64,000 nucleotides of DNA from contig AP024683.1 of the NCBI GenBank assembly GCA_025999455.1, positions 69,501 through 133,500 of the forward strand, read 5' to 3'. The notes under the pieces are model-generated. The model saw only the letters and a list, made by a program, of their open reading frames with translations, made no database searches and was not told the origin of the DNA. A program made the position numbers and the translations under genes. Of the stretch, positions 16,774-25,131 are shown piece after piece. The stretch comes from Geminicoccaceae bacterium (GTDB lineage Bacteria > Pseudomonadota > Alphaproteobacteria > Geminicoccales > Geminicoccaceae). Every line of letters starts with the position of its first letter. The stretch's first letter is position 1.

Positions 16774-17896
16774 AGGCCTCGAGGATGTCGCTGAAATATT
16801 GCGTGAGCGGGAAGGGCCGCCCCTTGCTCGCGAGCTCCTCGGGTGCGATGTCGGTGAAGAGCTTGTTCCAGCTCGCCTCGTCGAGCTTCGCCCGGACGTG
16901 CTGGGCGTCGATGCCGGGATACCAGTTGAAGCGCTTGACGATGCCCTCGGCCTGCACCTCGGGGCTCGTCGCGAACTCGATGAACTTCTTGGCGAGGTCG
17001 GCGTTGGCCGCCTTGGCCGGCAGGACGTAGTACATGGGCTGGCCCGGGAGCCCCGGACCCAGGAGCGCGAGCTTGAGGTCGGGGTTCAGGCGGCCGTCGG
17101 CCTGCCAGGTGTAGAACATGTCGACCCAAACCGGGCCCATCGCGATCTCGCCGCGGTTGAGGGCATCGAGCGTACCGGCGTTGCCGGGCGTCAAGGTCAC
17201 GAATTTGTTGAACTCCTTGAGGCCGGCGAGCGCCTTTTCGAGCTCGGCTTTGAGGGCGGGATCGTAGGGCCCCTTTTCGAGCTTCTCACCGAGCCCGGAC
17301 ATGGCGGCGGCCCAGCCCATGACGAAGCCGACGCCGGACATGCCGCCCTTGATGCCGTTGTAGCCGAACTGCTTGGGGTTCTTCTTCACCCAGTCGGCGA
17401 GTTCCGCGTAGGTCCGGGGCGGGTTCGGGACGAGGGCCGGGTTGTAGGCGAGCGCGATCTGGCTGTGGAACATCGGCAGGACGTAGCCGCCGACCGGCTG
17501 GCCGAGGGCGTTCTCGGCCGTGTCGCGCGAGACGAGCTTGCCGGTCGCCACCTCGTCGCGGTAGCGGGCGAGCAGACCCTCTTTGACCATCTGGCCGGCC
17601 ATCCGCTGGTGGACGACCGCGACGTCGACGTCCCAGGCCGCGACGCCGGCCTGGGCTTGCGCCGCGAGCTTCTCGTAGATCTTCTGCGAGCCGGCGTCAC
17701 CCGGGCCGGTTCCGGCCGCCCGCACCCGCACGCCCGGGTGGAGCTTCTCGAAGCGCGGGCCCAAAAAGTCGTTGACGTAGTCGACCATGTTCTGGTCGCC
17801 CGCGGTCACGACGTTCAACACCGTCTCGGCCGAAGCCGGTGAGCTCGCGCCGATCAGGATCGCGGCACCGGCCGCGAGTACGCTGCGTCGCTTCAT
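16751..17896 (-). CDS. ABC importer substrate-binding protein (in frame with the ATPase)
   Basis: A 381-residue family 1 solute-binding protein. The N-terminus MKRRSVLAAGAAILIG...ASA is a clear signal peptide (twin-Arg-like), followed by the mature start ETVLNVVTAGDQNM. Homology to YnjB-like or spermidine/putrescine-type binding proteins is general. The reading frame is continuous with the upstream ATPase, with no stop between them, but a strong GAGGAGGAGAGG ribosome site precedes the ATG at 17896. An export signal would be useless in the middle of a fused protein, so separate translation from 17896 is the best reading. Confidence 0.85.
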   Translation of the reverse strand: MKRRSVLAAGAAILIGASSPASAETVLNVVTAGDQNMVDYVNDFLGPRFEKLHPGVRVRAAGTGPGDAGSQKIYEKLAAQAQAGVAAWDVDVAVVHQRMAGQMVKEGLLARYRDEVATGKLVSRDTAENALGQPVGGYVLPMFHSQIALAYNPALVPNPPRTYAELADWVKKNPKQFGYNGIKGGMSGVGFVMGWAAAMSGLGEKLEKGPYDPALKAELEKALAGLKEFNKFVTLTPGNAGTLDALNRGEIAMGPVWVDMFYTWQADGRLNPDLKLALLGPGLPGQPMYYVLPAKAANADLAKKFIEFATSPEVQAEGIVKRFNWYPGIDAQHVRAKLDEASWNKLFTDIAPEELASKGRPFPLTQYFSDILEAYERVVAN

Positions 17897-19003
17897 GGTC
17901 CTCTCCTCCTCGTCGTCGGGTCCGGCCGAAGACCCCGCGTCCTCGGCCGGGAAGAGATGCAGGGCCGAAGCCGGCACGCCCACGACGACCGCGGCGCCGG
18001 GCTCGACGCGCTGGGGATGGTCGACCAGGAGGCTCCGGCCCTCGATCCGCACCGTGTGCCGCCAGAGATCGCCCAGATAAGCCGTCTGCTCGACCGTGCC
18101 CGACAAGAGGAGCGTCGCGGCCGGCATCGTCCCGGGTTCAAGCAGGCGCGCCGCGGCACTCCGGAAATGGGCGACCATCCGCCTGGCCGGCGGGCCGGCC
18201 AGGTGCGGTCCATCGGGTCCGCGGGGCAAGAGGACCGGTTCGCCTTCGCGAGGACGCACCCGAAGCGCCCGCTCGCTCGGCTCGACCGCGAGCTCGACCC
18301 GGTTGTCGGCCCCCATGAAGGCCGCGACGAAGGGGCTCGCCGGCCGGTGCCACAGGCCTTCGGGGGTGTCGAGCTGGACGATCCGGCCCGCCTCCATGAC
18401 CGCGATCCGGTCGGCCATGACCATGGCCTCCTCGCGGTCGTGGGTGACGTGCAGCGCGGTGATGCCGAGCCGGCGCTGGATGGCGCGGATCTCGTGGCGG
18501 AGCTCGTGGCGGATGCGGGCGTCCAGGTTCGAGAGCGGCTCGTCCAGGAGCAGGAGACGCGGCTCGATCGCGAGCGCCCGGCCGAGTGCCACCCGTTGCC
18601 GCTGGCCGCCCGAAAGCTGCGTGACGTTGCGCTCGCCGAGACCCTCGAGGCCCAACAGCCGAAGCATCTCGGCGACGCGGGCGGCGATCTCGGCGCGCGG
18701 CCGCCGCCGGACCTCGAGGCCGAAGCCGATGTTGCGGGCCGCCGTCATGTGCGGCCAGAGTGCGTAGGATTGGAAGACGAGCGCCGCCTCGCGCCGTTCG
18801 GGCGAGAGATGGTGGATCTCCTGCCCGCCGACCGCGATGCGCCCGGCCGCCACGGGCGCGAAGCCGGCGATCGCCCGCAACAAGGTGGTCTTGCCGCAGC
18901 CCGAGGAACCGAGCAGGGCGACGAGCTCGCCCTCGGCCACCTGCAGATCCAAGCCGTCGAGGATCGTCGTCCGCCCCAAGCGGACGACCAGCCCCTCGAT
19001 CAC
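17897..19003 (-). CDS. ABC importer ATP-binding protein (no stop before the binding protein)
   Basis: About 369 residues before the binding-protein start. Walker A GSSGCGKTT, Q-loop FQSYALWPHM, signature LSGGQRQRVALGRAL, Walker B LLLLDEPLSNLD and the H-loop HVTHDREEAM are all present, followed by a TOBE-like C-terminal domain. It energises the neighbouring permeases. The start is the GTG at 19003. Unusually, the frame runs through a polar DDEEER stretch directly into the binding-protein signal peptide with no stop codon, giving an uninterrupted 750-codon reading frame (16751-19003). Confidence 0.88.
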
Positions 19004-19112
19004 GAGATCGTTCGGAATGAGGCCTCCCGCGCCCGATCGTCCCGCGCCGGGCTACGGGGCGAAGATGACGCGATCGTGACCGGAGAGGAAGCGTGGGCCG
19101 CGCCCGCCACCC

Positions 19113-20264
19113 CTAGCGAGCGCGATCGAGCGCCCGTTCGAGATCTGCCAGGAGATCGCTCGGGTCCTCGAGCCCGACCGAGAGCCGCAAGAGGCCGGGT
19201 GGGGCCGGGCTGTCCGGGCCTTCGATCGAGGCGCGGTGCTCGATCAGGCTCTCCACACCACCGAGCGAGGTCGCCCGCTTCCAGAGGTCGACCCGGGCGG
19301 CGGTGGCGATCGCGGCCTCGGCTCCGCCGCGGACCAGGATCGAGAGCATGCCCCCGAAACCGCCCCGCATCTGGCGGGCGGCGAGGGTGTGGCCCCGGTG
19401 GGTCGGCAGGCCCGGATAGAGCACCCGCTCGATCCGCGGATGGCGCTCGAGCGCGGCGGCAAGGTGCATGGCGGAGCCACATTGACGCTGCAGCCGAACC
19501 TCGAGGGTCCGCATCCCGCGCAAAAGGAGCCAGGCTTCGAACGCACCCAGGATCGCGCCTTCGTCGTGCCGGAGCGTACGCAGCCGCTCCCAGAGCTCGC
19601 CCTCACCGGGGCCGACGACCAGCCCGGCCAAGAGATCGCTGTGGCCGTTCAGGTATTTGGTGGCACTGTGGACGACCAGATCGGCACCGAGCTCGAGCGG
19701 CCGGGTCAAAAGCGGCGTGGGCACCGTGTTGTCGACGGCGAGGATCGCTCCGGCCGCCCGGGCGAGTTCGGCGAGTGCCGAAAGATCGGCCACGACCCAG
19801 GTCGGGTTGGCCGGCGTTTCGGCCCAGAGGAGCTTCGTCGTTCCGGGTCGTAGCGCGGCCCGGACCGCGTCGAGATCGTCGAGGGCGACGAAGTCGACCG
19901 CCACGAGGCCGCGCGCCGCCGCCTCGCGCAGCCATTTGCGCAAGCCCCAATACATGACCTTCGGGGCGAGCAGGTGCGAACCCGGGGGAAGGCTGCGCAA
20001 GACCGCGGTCGCAGCCGCCATGCCGGAGGCGAAAGCCAGGGCCGCGCGGCCACCCTCGAGGGCCGCCACCACGGCCTCGACCTCCCGCACCACGGGGTTG
20101 GCGTCGCGCCCGTAATCGAACCCTCGGCGGTAGTGATTGTCCGGGTCGCGCAGGAAGGTCGTCGAGGGCTGGAGGGAGGGAACGAGCCCGCCCGTCGCCT
20201 CGTCGATCGTACCGTCGGCCTGGGCGAGGATCGTGGCCGGCCGCACGCCCGCGGGAAGGCTCAC
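19113..20264 (-). CDS. Cystathionine gamma-synthase/lyase family PLP enzyme
   Basis: A 383-residue trans-sulfuration enzyme. The PLP-lysine motif HSATKYLNGHSDLLAG, the FASGMAA segment, the AETPANPT motif and the C-terminal LSVGLEDP(S)DLLADLE are diagnostic of the Cys/Met metabolism PLP family. It could act as cystathionine gamma-synthase, gamma-lyase or O-acylhomoserine sulfhydrylase; sequence inspection alone does not separate these. The GTG at 20264 overlaps the stop of the cyclophilin-like gene (GTGA), so the two are coupled. Confidence 0.87.
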   Translation of the reverse strand: MSLPAGVRPATILAQADGTIDEATGGLVPSLQPSTTFLRDPDNHYRRGFDYGRDANPVVREVEAVVAALEGGRAALAFASGMAAATAVLRSLPPGSHLLAPKVMYWGLRKWLREAAARGLVAVDFVALDDLDAVRAALRPGTTKLLWAETPANPTWVVADLSALAELARAAGAILAVDNTVPTPLLTRPLELGADLVVHSATKYLNGHSDLLAGLVVGPGEGELWERLRTLRHDEGAILGAFEAWLLLRGMRTLEVRLQRQCGSAMHLAAALERHPRIERVLYPGLPTHRGHTLAARQMRGGFGGMLSILVRGGAEAAIATAARVDLWKRATSLGGVESLIEHRASIEGPDSPAPPGLLRLSVGLEDPSDLLADLERALDRAR

Positions 20265-20653
20265 CGGTCGGGCTCGTCGACGGGCTCGACGCGGATCGGA
20301 TCGCCCGGCTTCACGACCTTCAGGGCGCGGACGTCCTGCCGTGCCCGGCCCCAGACGTTCACGGGGGCGACGAGCCGACATTCGTCGCCGCGCGAGGCCG
20401 GCGTGCGGCCGAAGGCGATCGCGATCGCCCGGCCCTCGACCCAGAAGGCGATCTCGCCCGGCTCGACCATGTCGCGGGCGTCGGGCTCGAGCGCCACCTT
20501 CACCGGCGTGTCGAAATAGACCTCCTCACCCCAGGTCCGGGCGCGCGACCCGAACGGCAGGGCGGCCAGCACGGCGCGGGCGGTGGGCGTGTCGAACGGC
20601 TCGACCTCGAGGGTCACGGAGCCGATCCGGAAGCGGAGAAGTCGCCTCGTCAT
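20261..20653 (-). CDS. Cyclophilin-like fold protein
   Basis: A 130-residue protein resembling the cyclophilin-like family PF04126 (TM1367 type): a beta-rich small domain with WGEEVYFDTPV, GEIAFWVEGRAIAIAFG and PVNVWGRARQD. Members keep the cyclophilin barrel but lack the prolyl-isomerase active site, and their function is not settled. It has no signal peptide. It is translationally coupled to the trans-sulfuration enzyme downstream. Confidence 0.75.
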   Translation of the reverse strand: MTRRLLRFRIGSVTLEVEPFDTPTARAVLAALPFGSRARTWGEEVYFDTPVKVALEPDARDMVEPGEIAFWVEGRAIAIAFGRTPASRGDECRLVAPVNVWGRARQDVRALKVVKPGDPIRVEPVDEPDR

Positions 20654-20755
20654 GCGGTGTCGGGTAGCACCGCCTCGCGCGCCCGGCCAGCCCCGAGCGG
20701 TCCCGGCTCGACGGGAGCCGACGCGGCCCGGTGAAAGCGGATCCGTCGCGAGCGC

Positions 20756-21172
20756 TCAGCCGCCGGGACCGGTCCCGGCGCTGCCCTCGGCCGCGGCCTC
20801 GGGACAGGGAAAGACGCGGGCGAGGGCGGTGAGGCTCACCGTGCCGACGGTGACGATCCGCGCGTAGCGCTCGAAATCACGCTGTCGTTCGACCGCTTCG
20901 GCGAGCAGGCGGTCGAGCGCCGGCTTCAAGTCGAGCACGGTCGGCGTGCGCTCTTCGGGCGGGCAATAATAGGCGCGGCCGCGGGCCCGCGCGGCGGCAT
21001 TGGCCGCCTCGAGCCCATCCAGGGTCCCCGCGAGATAGACGACCGCGAAGTCGGGGCGGACCGCCGCCTCCCCTTTCACGATCGTCAGATAATCGGCGAT
21101 CGCCATGTCGGCCTGCGCGGGCACGACGCTCACCGCGAACAGAAAGCTCGCCGCGCCGATCGCCCGCCTCAT
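20756..21172 (-). CDS. Small exported protein of unknown function
   Basis: A 138-residue protein with a signal peptide (MRRAIGAASFLFAVSVVPAQA, cleavage about residue 21). The mature part has two cysteines (YYCPPEE and FPCPEAA) that could form a disulfide, and resembles Rap1a/Tai-type small periplasmic proteins in shape (helical, TPTVLDLKPALDRLL), without a confident match. It overlaps the upstream TPR-like gene by ATGA, so it forms an operon with it and probably with the exported protein at 21924. Confidence 0.6.
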   Translation of the reverse strand: MRRAIGAASFLFAVSVVPAQADMAIADYLTIVKGEAAVRPDFAVVYLAGTLDGLEAANAAARARGRAYYCPPEERTPTVLDLKPALDRLLAEAVERQRDFERYARIVTVGTVSLTALARVFPCPEAAAEGSAGTGPGG

Positions 21173-21915
21173 CCCGCACCTCCGCTTCCGGCACCGGCCC
21201 GGGCGAGGGCCGCGAGCTCGCGCTCGAGGGCGGCGAGCGCCGGCGGATTGCCTTCGAGCCGTGCCCGGACGACCCCGACCGTTCCGGTGGCGCGCGCGAT
21301 CCGCGTAAGCGTCCCCGGATCGGTGAGGAAGCTCGCTACGAGCTCGGCGCTCGCGCGTTCGCGCACGGGCTCGGCGAGCCAGCCCCAGAGGCCGAGGGCG
21401 AGCCCCGTGCGGACCACCGCGATCTCGGGCGCCACCGCGCCAACCGCGTGCGAGGCCCGCAGCGCCGCCGCGGCGCCCGCGAGGTTCAGGAGCGCGTAGT
21501 CGAGTTGGGCGAGCTGCAGCCAAGCGATCGGATCGGCGGGGGCCTCCTCCAACCCCTCGACGAGCGCCTCGCGGGCTTCGGCGAGCAGGGCCGCCGGGCC
21601 GGCCGCGGTCTCGACCTCGCGGGTCGCGATGGCGTGCAGGGTGACCCCGAGATCCTTGAGCAGACGCGGCTCGGCGAGCCAGGACCGCGCCCGATCGTTG
21701 GCGGCGAGAAGCCTTCGATAGCCTTCTTCGGTGAGCGGCCCGCCGGCGGCCAGCCGCTCGGCCGCGGCACGCCCGCCGAGCTCGGCGAGCCGCGCCCCGG
21801 TCGCCGGCAGTGCGAGCGCGCACAGGAGCGCCCCCGCGAGCCCGACGAGGAAGGTAAGGCCGCGCCGTGGCCGGTCCGTCGGAGCCGGTCGGGCGCGGCC
21901 TTCGGCGAGCCGCAT
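21169..21915 (-). CDS. Membrane-anchored helical-repeat protein of unknown function
   Basis: A 248-residue protein with one N-terminal transmembrane segment (about 20-40, TFLVGLAGALLCALALPA) and an alpha-helical, Ala/Leu-rich body with TPR-like spacing (e.g. DPIAWLQLAQLDYALLNLAG). It is probably anchored in the inner membrane and faces the periplasm. It is coupled to the small exported protein downstream and lies 8 bases after the stop of the exported 334-residue protein. The family is not recognised. Confidence 0.6.
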   Translation of the reverse strand: MRLAEGRARPAPTDRPRRGLTFLVGLAGALLCALALPATGARLAELGGRAAAERLAAGGPLTEEGYRRLLAANDRARSWLAEPRLLKDLGVTLHAIATREVETAAGPAALLAEAREALVEGLEEAPADPIAWLQLAQLDYALLNLAGAAAALRASHAVGAVAPEIAVVRTGLALGLWGWLAEPVRERASAELVASFLTDPGTLTRIARATGTVGVVRARLEGNPPALAALERELAALARAGAGSGGAG

Positions 21916-21923
21916 GGGAGCCT

Positions 21924-22928
21924 TCAGCTCGGGCTCGCCACCTGCACGGCCACGTTGAACCGGTTGAACAGCACGCCGTTGGTCACGATCGCGGTGTAGT
22001 TGGTGTTGTTGTCGGTCACGATGCCGGTGTCGAGATTGATTCCGCCACTCGGGCCCACGTTCTGGACCGCCGCGACGAAGTGGCGATTGTTGGGCCGATC
22101 CGCGCCGACCTGCTCTTCGATGTCCGACGCCTGCGAGGTGACGACACCGCCCGAGCTCGTGCCGGCGACCTCGATCGGTTCGTCGGCGATCGGCAGCGTC
22201 ATGTTCGCAATCGTGATCTGGAACGATGGGACCTTGTTCTTGCCGCGCTTCTTGCCCTTGGCCGGGCTCGAGCCGTCCTCGAGCTTCAAGACGAGATTGA
22301 CGAATTGCTTGTCGGCGAAGGGTTTCTTGAGTGTGACCTGGAGCTCACCGGTAGTCGTGTTGTAAGAGATCCCGTTCTTCGCGATCTTGGCGCCACCCTT
22401 GCCCTTGCGCACGCCCGCGATCGAGTAGACCTCGTCGAGCGTGCCGTAGTCCACGACACCGCCGTCCGAGACCGTCGGAACGAGCAGGGTCTGCAGGAAG
22501 TTGTCGCCGAGCCGGACCCGGAAGCTCGTCGCCTCGGCGTCGTCGACACCTACCCCGATCATGCGATCCAGGCCGGCGTAAGCGAAGGGCCCCGTACCCG
22601 CGAGGTCGTCGGGCGTGAGATCGCGGTCGGTCACGCTGAGGTTGGAGAAGCTCAGGATCCGGCCGAGTTCGCTCCGCGTGAGCGCGTTGAAATCCTTTCG
22701 GGTGAGCGCCCGTTGGACCTTCTTGAAGATCGCGTCCTCGGCCTGCCGCTCGCTCTGAACCGATTGCTTGTTCGAGGCGTTCAGCTGGGCGAACACCTCG
22801 GGGAGCCAGAGGACGTTGTCGGCGACGAACGTGCCCCCCTTCTTCTGGGCCAGGGCACCATCCGGCATCGCCAGGAGCCCGACCGCAGCCACCGCGGCCA
22901 GCAGCGCCACCCGAGTCCGCATCGCCAT
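21924..22928 (-). CDS. Exported protein of unknown function, Lys/Asn-rich
   Basis: A 334-residue protein with a signal peptide (MAMRTRVALLAAVAAVGLLA, cleavage near GALAQ). The mature chain is rich in Lys, Asn and Thr and in short beta-like segments, unlike its Ala/Arg-rich neighbours, and includes the basic run PAKGKKRGKNK. No known domain is recognised. I chose the ATG at 22928 because it has a GGGAGA ribosome site and starts the signal peptide; an ATG at 22979 would add 17 residues. It leads a three-gene set of envelope unknowns. Confidence 0.65.
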   Translation of the reverse strand: MAMRTRVALLAAVAAVGLLAMPDGALAQKKGGTFVADNVLWLPEVFAQLNASNKQSVQSERQAEDAIFKKVQRALTRKDFNALTRSELGRILSFSNLSVTDRDLTPDDLAGTGPFAYAGLDRMIGVGVDDAEATSFRVRLGDNFLQTLLVPTVSDGGVVDYGTLDEVYSIAGVRKGKGGAKIAKNGISYNTTTGELQVTLKKPFADKQFVNLVLKLEDGSSPAKGKKRGKNKVPSFQITIANMTLPIADEPIEVAGTSSGGVVTSQASDIEEQVGADRPNNRHFVAAVQNVGPSGGINLDTGIVTDNNTNYTAIVTNGVLFNRFNVAVQVASPS

Positions 22929-23072
22929 TCTCCCGCTACGCGCCAACCCGCACCACGCGATCGCGCAAAGGTTACTCAACTGAGCGTTGTGCGCAAGACC
23001 CTATCAGCAAAATCCTACCGTTTGGTTAACGGGTGGCCGCCTACGGAACGTCGGCGTGAGTCGGCGCGGAGC

Positions 23073-23774
23073 TCAGCGCCCGTCGGCCGCGATCTGTTCG
23101 AGCGCCGGCCGGTCGAGGAGCACGAGCCGCCGGCCGTCTTGGCGGACGAGCCCGGCCTCGCGCCAGAGCGAGAGTTGACGGTTCACGTTCTCCCGTGCGA
23201 GCCCGCAATAGGCGCCGAGCTCGCGCTGGGAGAGATCGAGCTCGATCCGCACGCCCCCGGGCACCGGGCGGCCATGGTCCGCGGCGAGCCGCAACAGCGC
23301 TCGCGCGACCCGCGGCGCCATCGCCCTGAGCCCGGCGTCTTCGACCATCTCGGTCGTCCGTCGCAGCCGCTGACAGAGCACGCCGATGACCCGAAGGGCC
23401 ACGTCGGGATGCTGCTCGAGGAAGGCCAGGACGTCGCGCCGTTTCAAGCAGAAGAGCACGCTGCGTTCGAGCGCGGTCGCATCGGCGCTCCGCGGCTTGC
23501 CGTCGAGGATCGCCATCTCGCCGAAGGTCTGGCCGGGATCGACGAAGTTGAGGACCGCTTCGCGACCTTCCGGCGTGACGGTGCCGATCCGCACCCGGCC
23601 GCTCACCACGACGGCGAGGCTGTCACCCGGATCACCTTTTTGAAAGATGAGCTTGCCGGCCGGCACCTCGACCATCGTGCCGAAAGCGACGAGCCGGTCG
23701 ATCTCTTCGTCGGTCAAGCAACCGAAGAAGTCGCTGTCGGCGAGTGCCTCGCGGACGCGCTCGAGCTTTTCCAC
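23073..23774 (-). CDS. Crp/Fnr family transcriptional regulator
   Basis: A 233-residue regulator: an N-terminal cyclic-nucleotide-binding fold (about 15-130, GDPGDSLAVVVSGRVRIG, FGEMAILDGKPRSADATA) and a C-terminal winged helix (about 175-225, LSQRELGAYCGLARENVNRQL). The FGEMA...PRSADA segment resembles the phosphate-binding cassette of cAMP binders. It lacks an N-terminal Cys cluster, so it is not an oxygen-sensing Fnr. The start is the GTG at 23774. Targets are unknown; the exported-protein operon 144 bases downstream is a candidate. Confidence 0.9.
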   Translation of the reverse strand: MEKLERVREALADSDFFGCLTDEEIDRLVAFGTMVEVPAGKLIFQKGDPGDSLAVVVSGRVRIGTVTPEGREAVLNFVDPGQTFGEMAILDGKPRSADATALERSVLFCLKRRDVLAFLEQHPDVALRVIGVLCQRLRRTTEMVEDAGLRAMAPRVARALLRLAADHGRPVPGGVRIELDLSQRELGAYCGLARENVNRQLSLWREAGLVRQDGRRLVLLDRPALEQIAADGR

Positions 23775-23833
23775 GGCGCGGTTCCCCCCTTCTCGCTCAC
23801 CCGTCTGCTGCGGGCTTCACCTGGCACGCCCGA

Positions 23834-24823
23834 TCAAGGTACCAAGACGGCAGCGCCCTGCAACCGCCCCTCGCGCAGCGCCGCGAGGGCATCGTTCGCT
23901 GCTTCGAGCGGGAACCGCACCGTCTCCGTCGTCACGGGCGTGCGGGCGAGCTTTTCGAAGAAGCCGAGCCCGTCGGCCCGCGTGAGGTTGGCGACCGAGC
24001 GGACGACGCGCTCTTCCCAGAGGATCCGGTAGGGGAAGGCCGGGATGTCGCTCATGTGGATGCCGCCCAGCACCACGACCCCGCCTTTGTCGACCGCCCG
24101 CAGAGCTGCCGGCACGAGCGCGCCCACGGGCGCGAAGACGATCGCCGCATCGAGCGGGACCGGCGGTCGCTCGTCCGAGCCACCGACCCACACGGCGCCC
24201 AGCCGGCGCGCGAAATCCTGCGCCGCGCGATCACCGGGGCGCGTGAAGACGTAAAGCTGCCTTCCCTCCGCGGTCGCGATCTGGGCCAGGATGTGGGCCG
24301 CGGCACCGAAGCCGTAGATGCCGAGCCGCTCCGCCTGCCCGGCGAACCGGTAGGCACGGTAGCCGATCAACCCGGCGCAGAGGAACGGCGCCTGGGCCAC
24401 CGGGTCGGCTTCGGGCAAGGGAAAACAGTACCGGGCATCGGCCACCGTGTACTCGGCGTAGCCACCGTCACGGGTGTAACCCGTGAAGAGCGGCGCGTCG
24501 CAGAGGTTCTCGCGGGCGCTGCGGCAGAAGCGACACGTCCCGCAGGTCCGCCCGAGCCAGGGCACGCCCACCCGCCGGCCGATCTCGATCCCGTCGACGC
24601 CGGCACCGACCGCGGCCACCTCGCCCACGATCTCGTGACCGGGGACGACGGGCAGCTTCGGGTCCGGGAGCTCGCCGTCGACCAGATGGAGGTCGGTGCG
24701 GCACACCCCGCAGGCGAGCACCCGCACGAGCACCTCGCCCGGGCCCGGGTCGGGGACGGCGAGTTCGGCCGCCCGCAGCGGCCGCCCGGGCGCATCCAGG
24801 AGCATCGCCCGCATCCGTGCCAT
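23834..24823 (-). CDS. Zinc-dependent alcohol dehydrogenase
   Basis: A 329-residue medium-chain dehydrogenase. Catalytic zinc motifs ACGVCRTDLH and GHEIVG and an intact structural-zinc lobe (CGTCRFCRSARENLC) are present, then GIYGFGAAAH as nucleotide-binding loop. It resembles the AdhA/AdhP-like group of NAD(P)-dependent alcohol dehydrogenases that act on short aliphatic alcohols or aldehydes. The ATG at 24823 has a GGAGGGGAGGAGG run upstream. It is divergent from the small membrane-protein gene at 24895. Confidence 0.87.
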   Translation of the reverse strand: MARMRAMLLDAPGRPLRAAELAVPDPGPGEVLVRVLACGVCRTDLHLVDGELPDPKLPVVPGHEIVGEVAAVGAGVDGIEIGRRVGVPWLGRTCGTCRFCRSARENLCDAPLFTGYTRDGGYAEYTVADARYCFPLPEADPVAQAPFLCAGLIGYRAYRFAGQAERLGIYGFGAAAHILAQIATAEGRQLYVFTRPGDRAAQDFARRLGAVWVGGSDERPPVPLDAAIVFAPVGALVPAALRAVDKGGVVVLGGIHMSDIPAFPYRILWEERVVRSVANLTRADGLGFFEKLARTPVTTETVRFPLEAANDALAALREGRLQGAAVLVP

Positions 24824-24894
24824 CGCGGCCTCCTCCCCTCCGCTCTCCCGCATCTTATATGCGGGGCCGATCCGCGATCCGCGAGGCTACGCCC

Positions 24895-25113
24895 TTGACC
24901 TTGCCCTGGACGCTTCTCCTGCTCGCGGCCGGCCTCGGCCTCTCCGGTTTCTGCCTCTGGCACCAGCGCCGGCCGCGCGAGCTCGGCGAGGTCTCGCTCT
25001 TCCCGTCGACCTTCCTCCTGGGCGTGGGACTCGTCCTCGTGATCCTGGCCCTCGCCCATCTCGTGACGCTCGCGACCGGCCACGTCCCGCCCGGCCGCGG
25101 CCCGCGCTTCTGA
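24895..25113 (+). CDS. Small two-helix membrane protein
   Basis: A 72-residue protein with two transmembrane segments (about 4-20 and 38-60) joined by a polar RRPRELGEVSLFP loop. I chose the TTG at 24895 as start because it directly precedes the first helix; an ATG at 24817 would add 26 non-conserved residues overlapping the divergent gene. The gene ends 18 bases before the convergent dehydrogenase gene. Function unknown. Confidence 0.55.
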   Translation: MTLPWTLLLLAAGLGLSGFCLWHQRRPRELGEVSLFPSTFLLGVGLVLVILALAHLVTLATGHVPPGRGPRF

Positions 25114-25131
25114 GCGGCGGACGGCCGCGGC

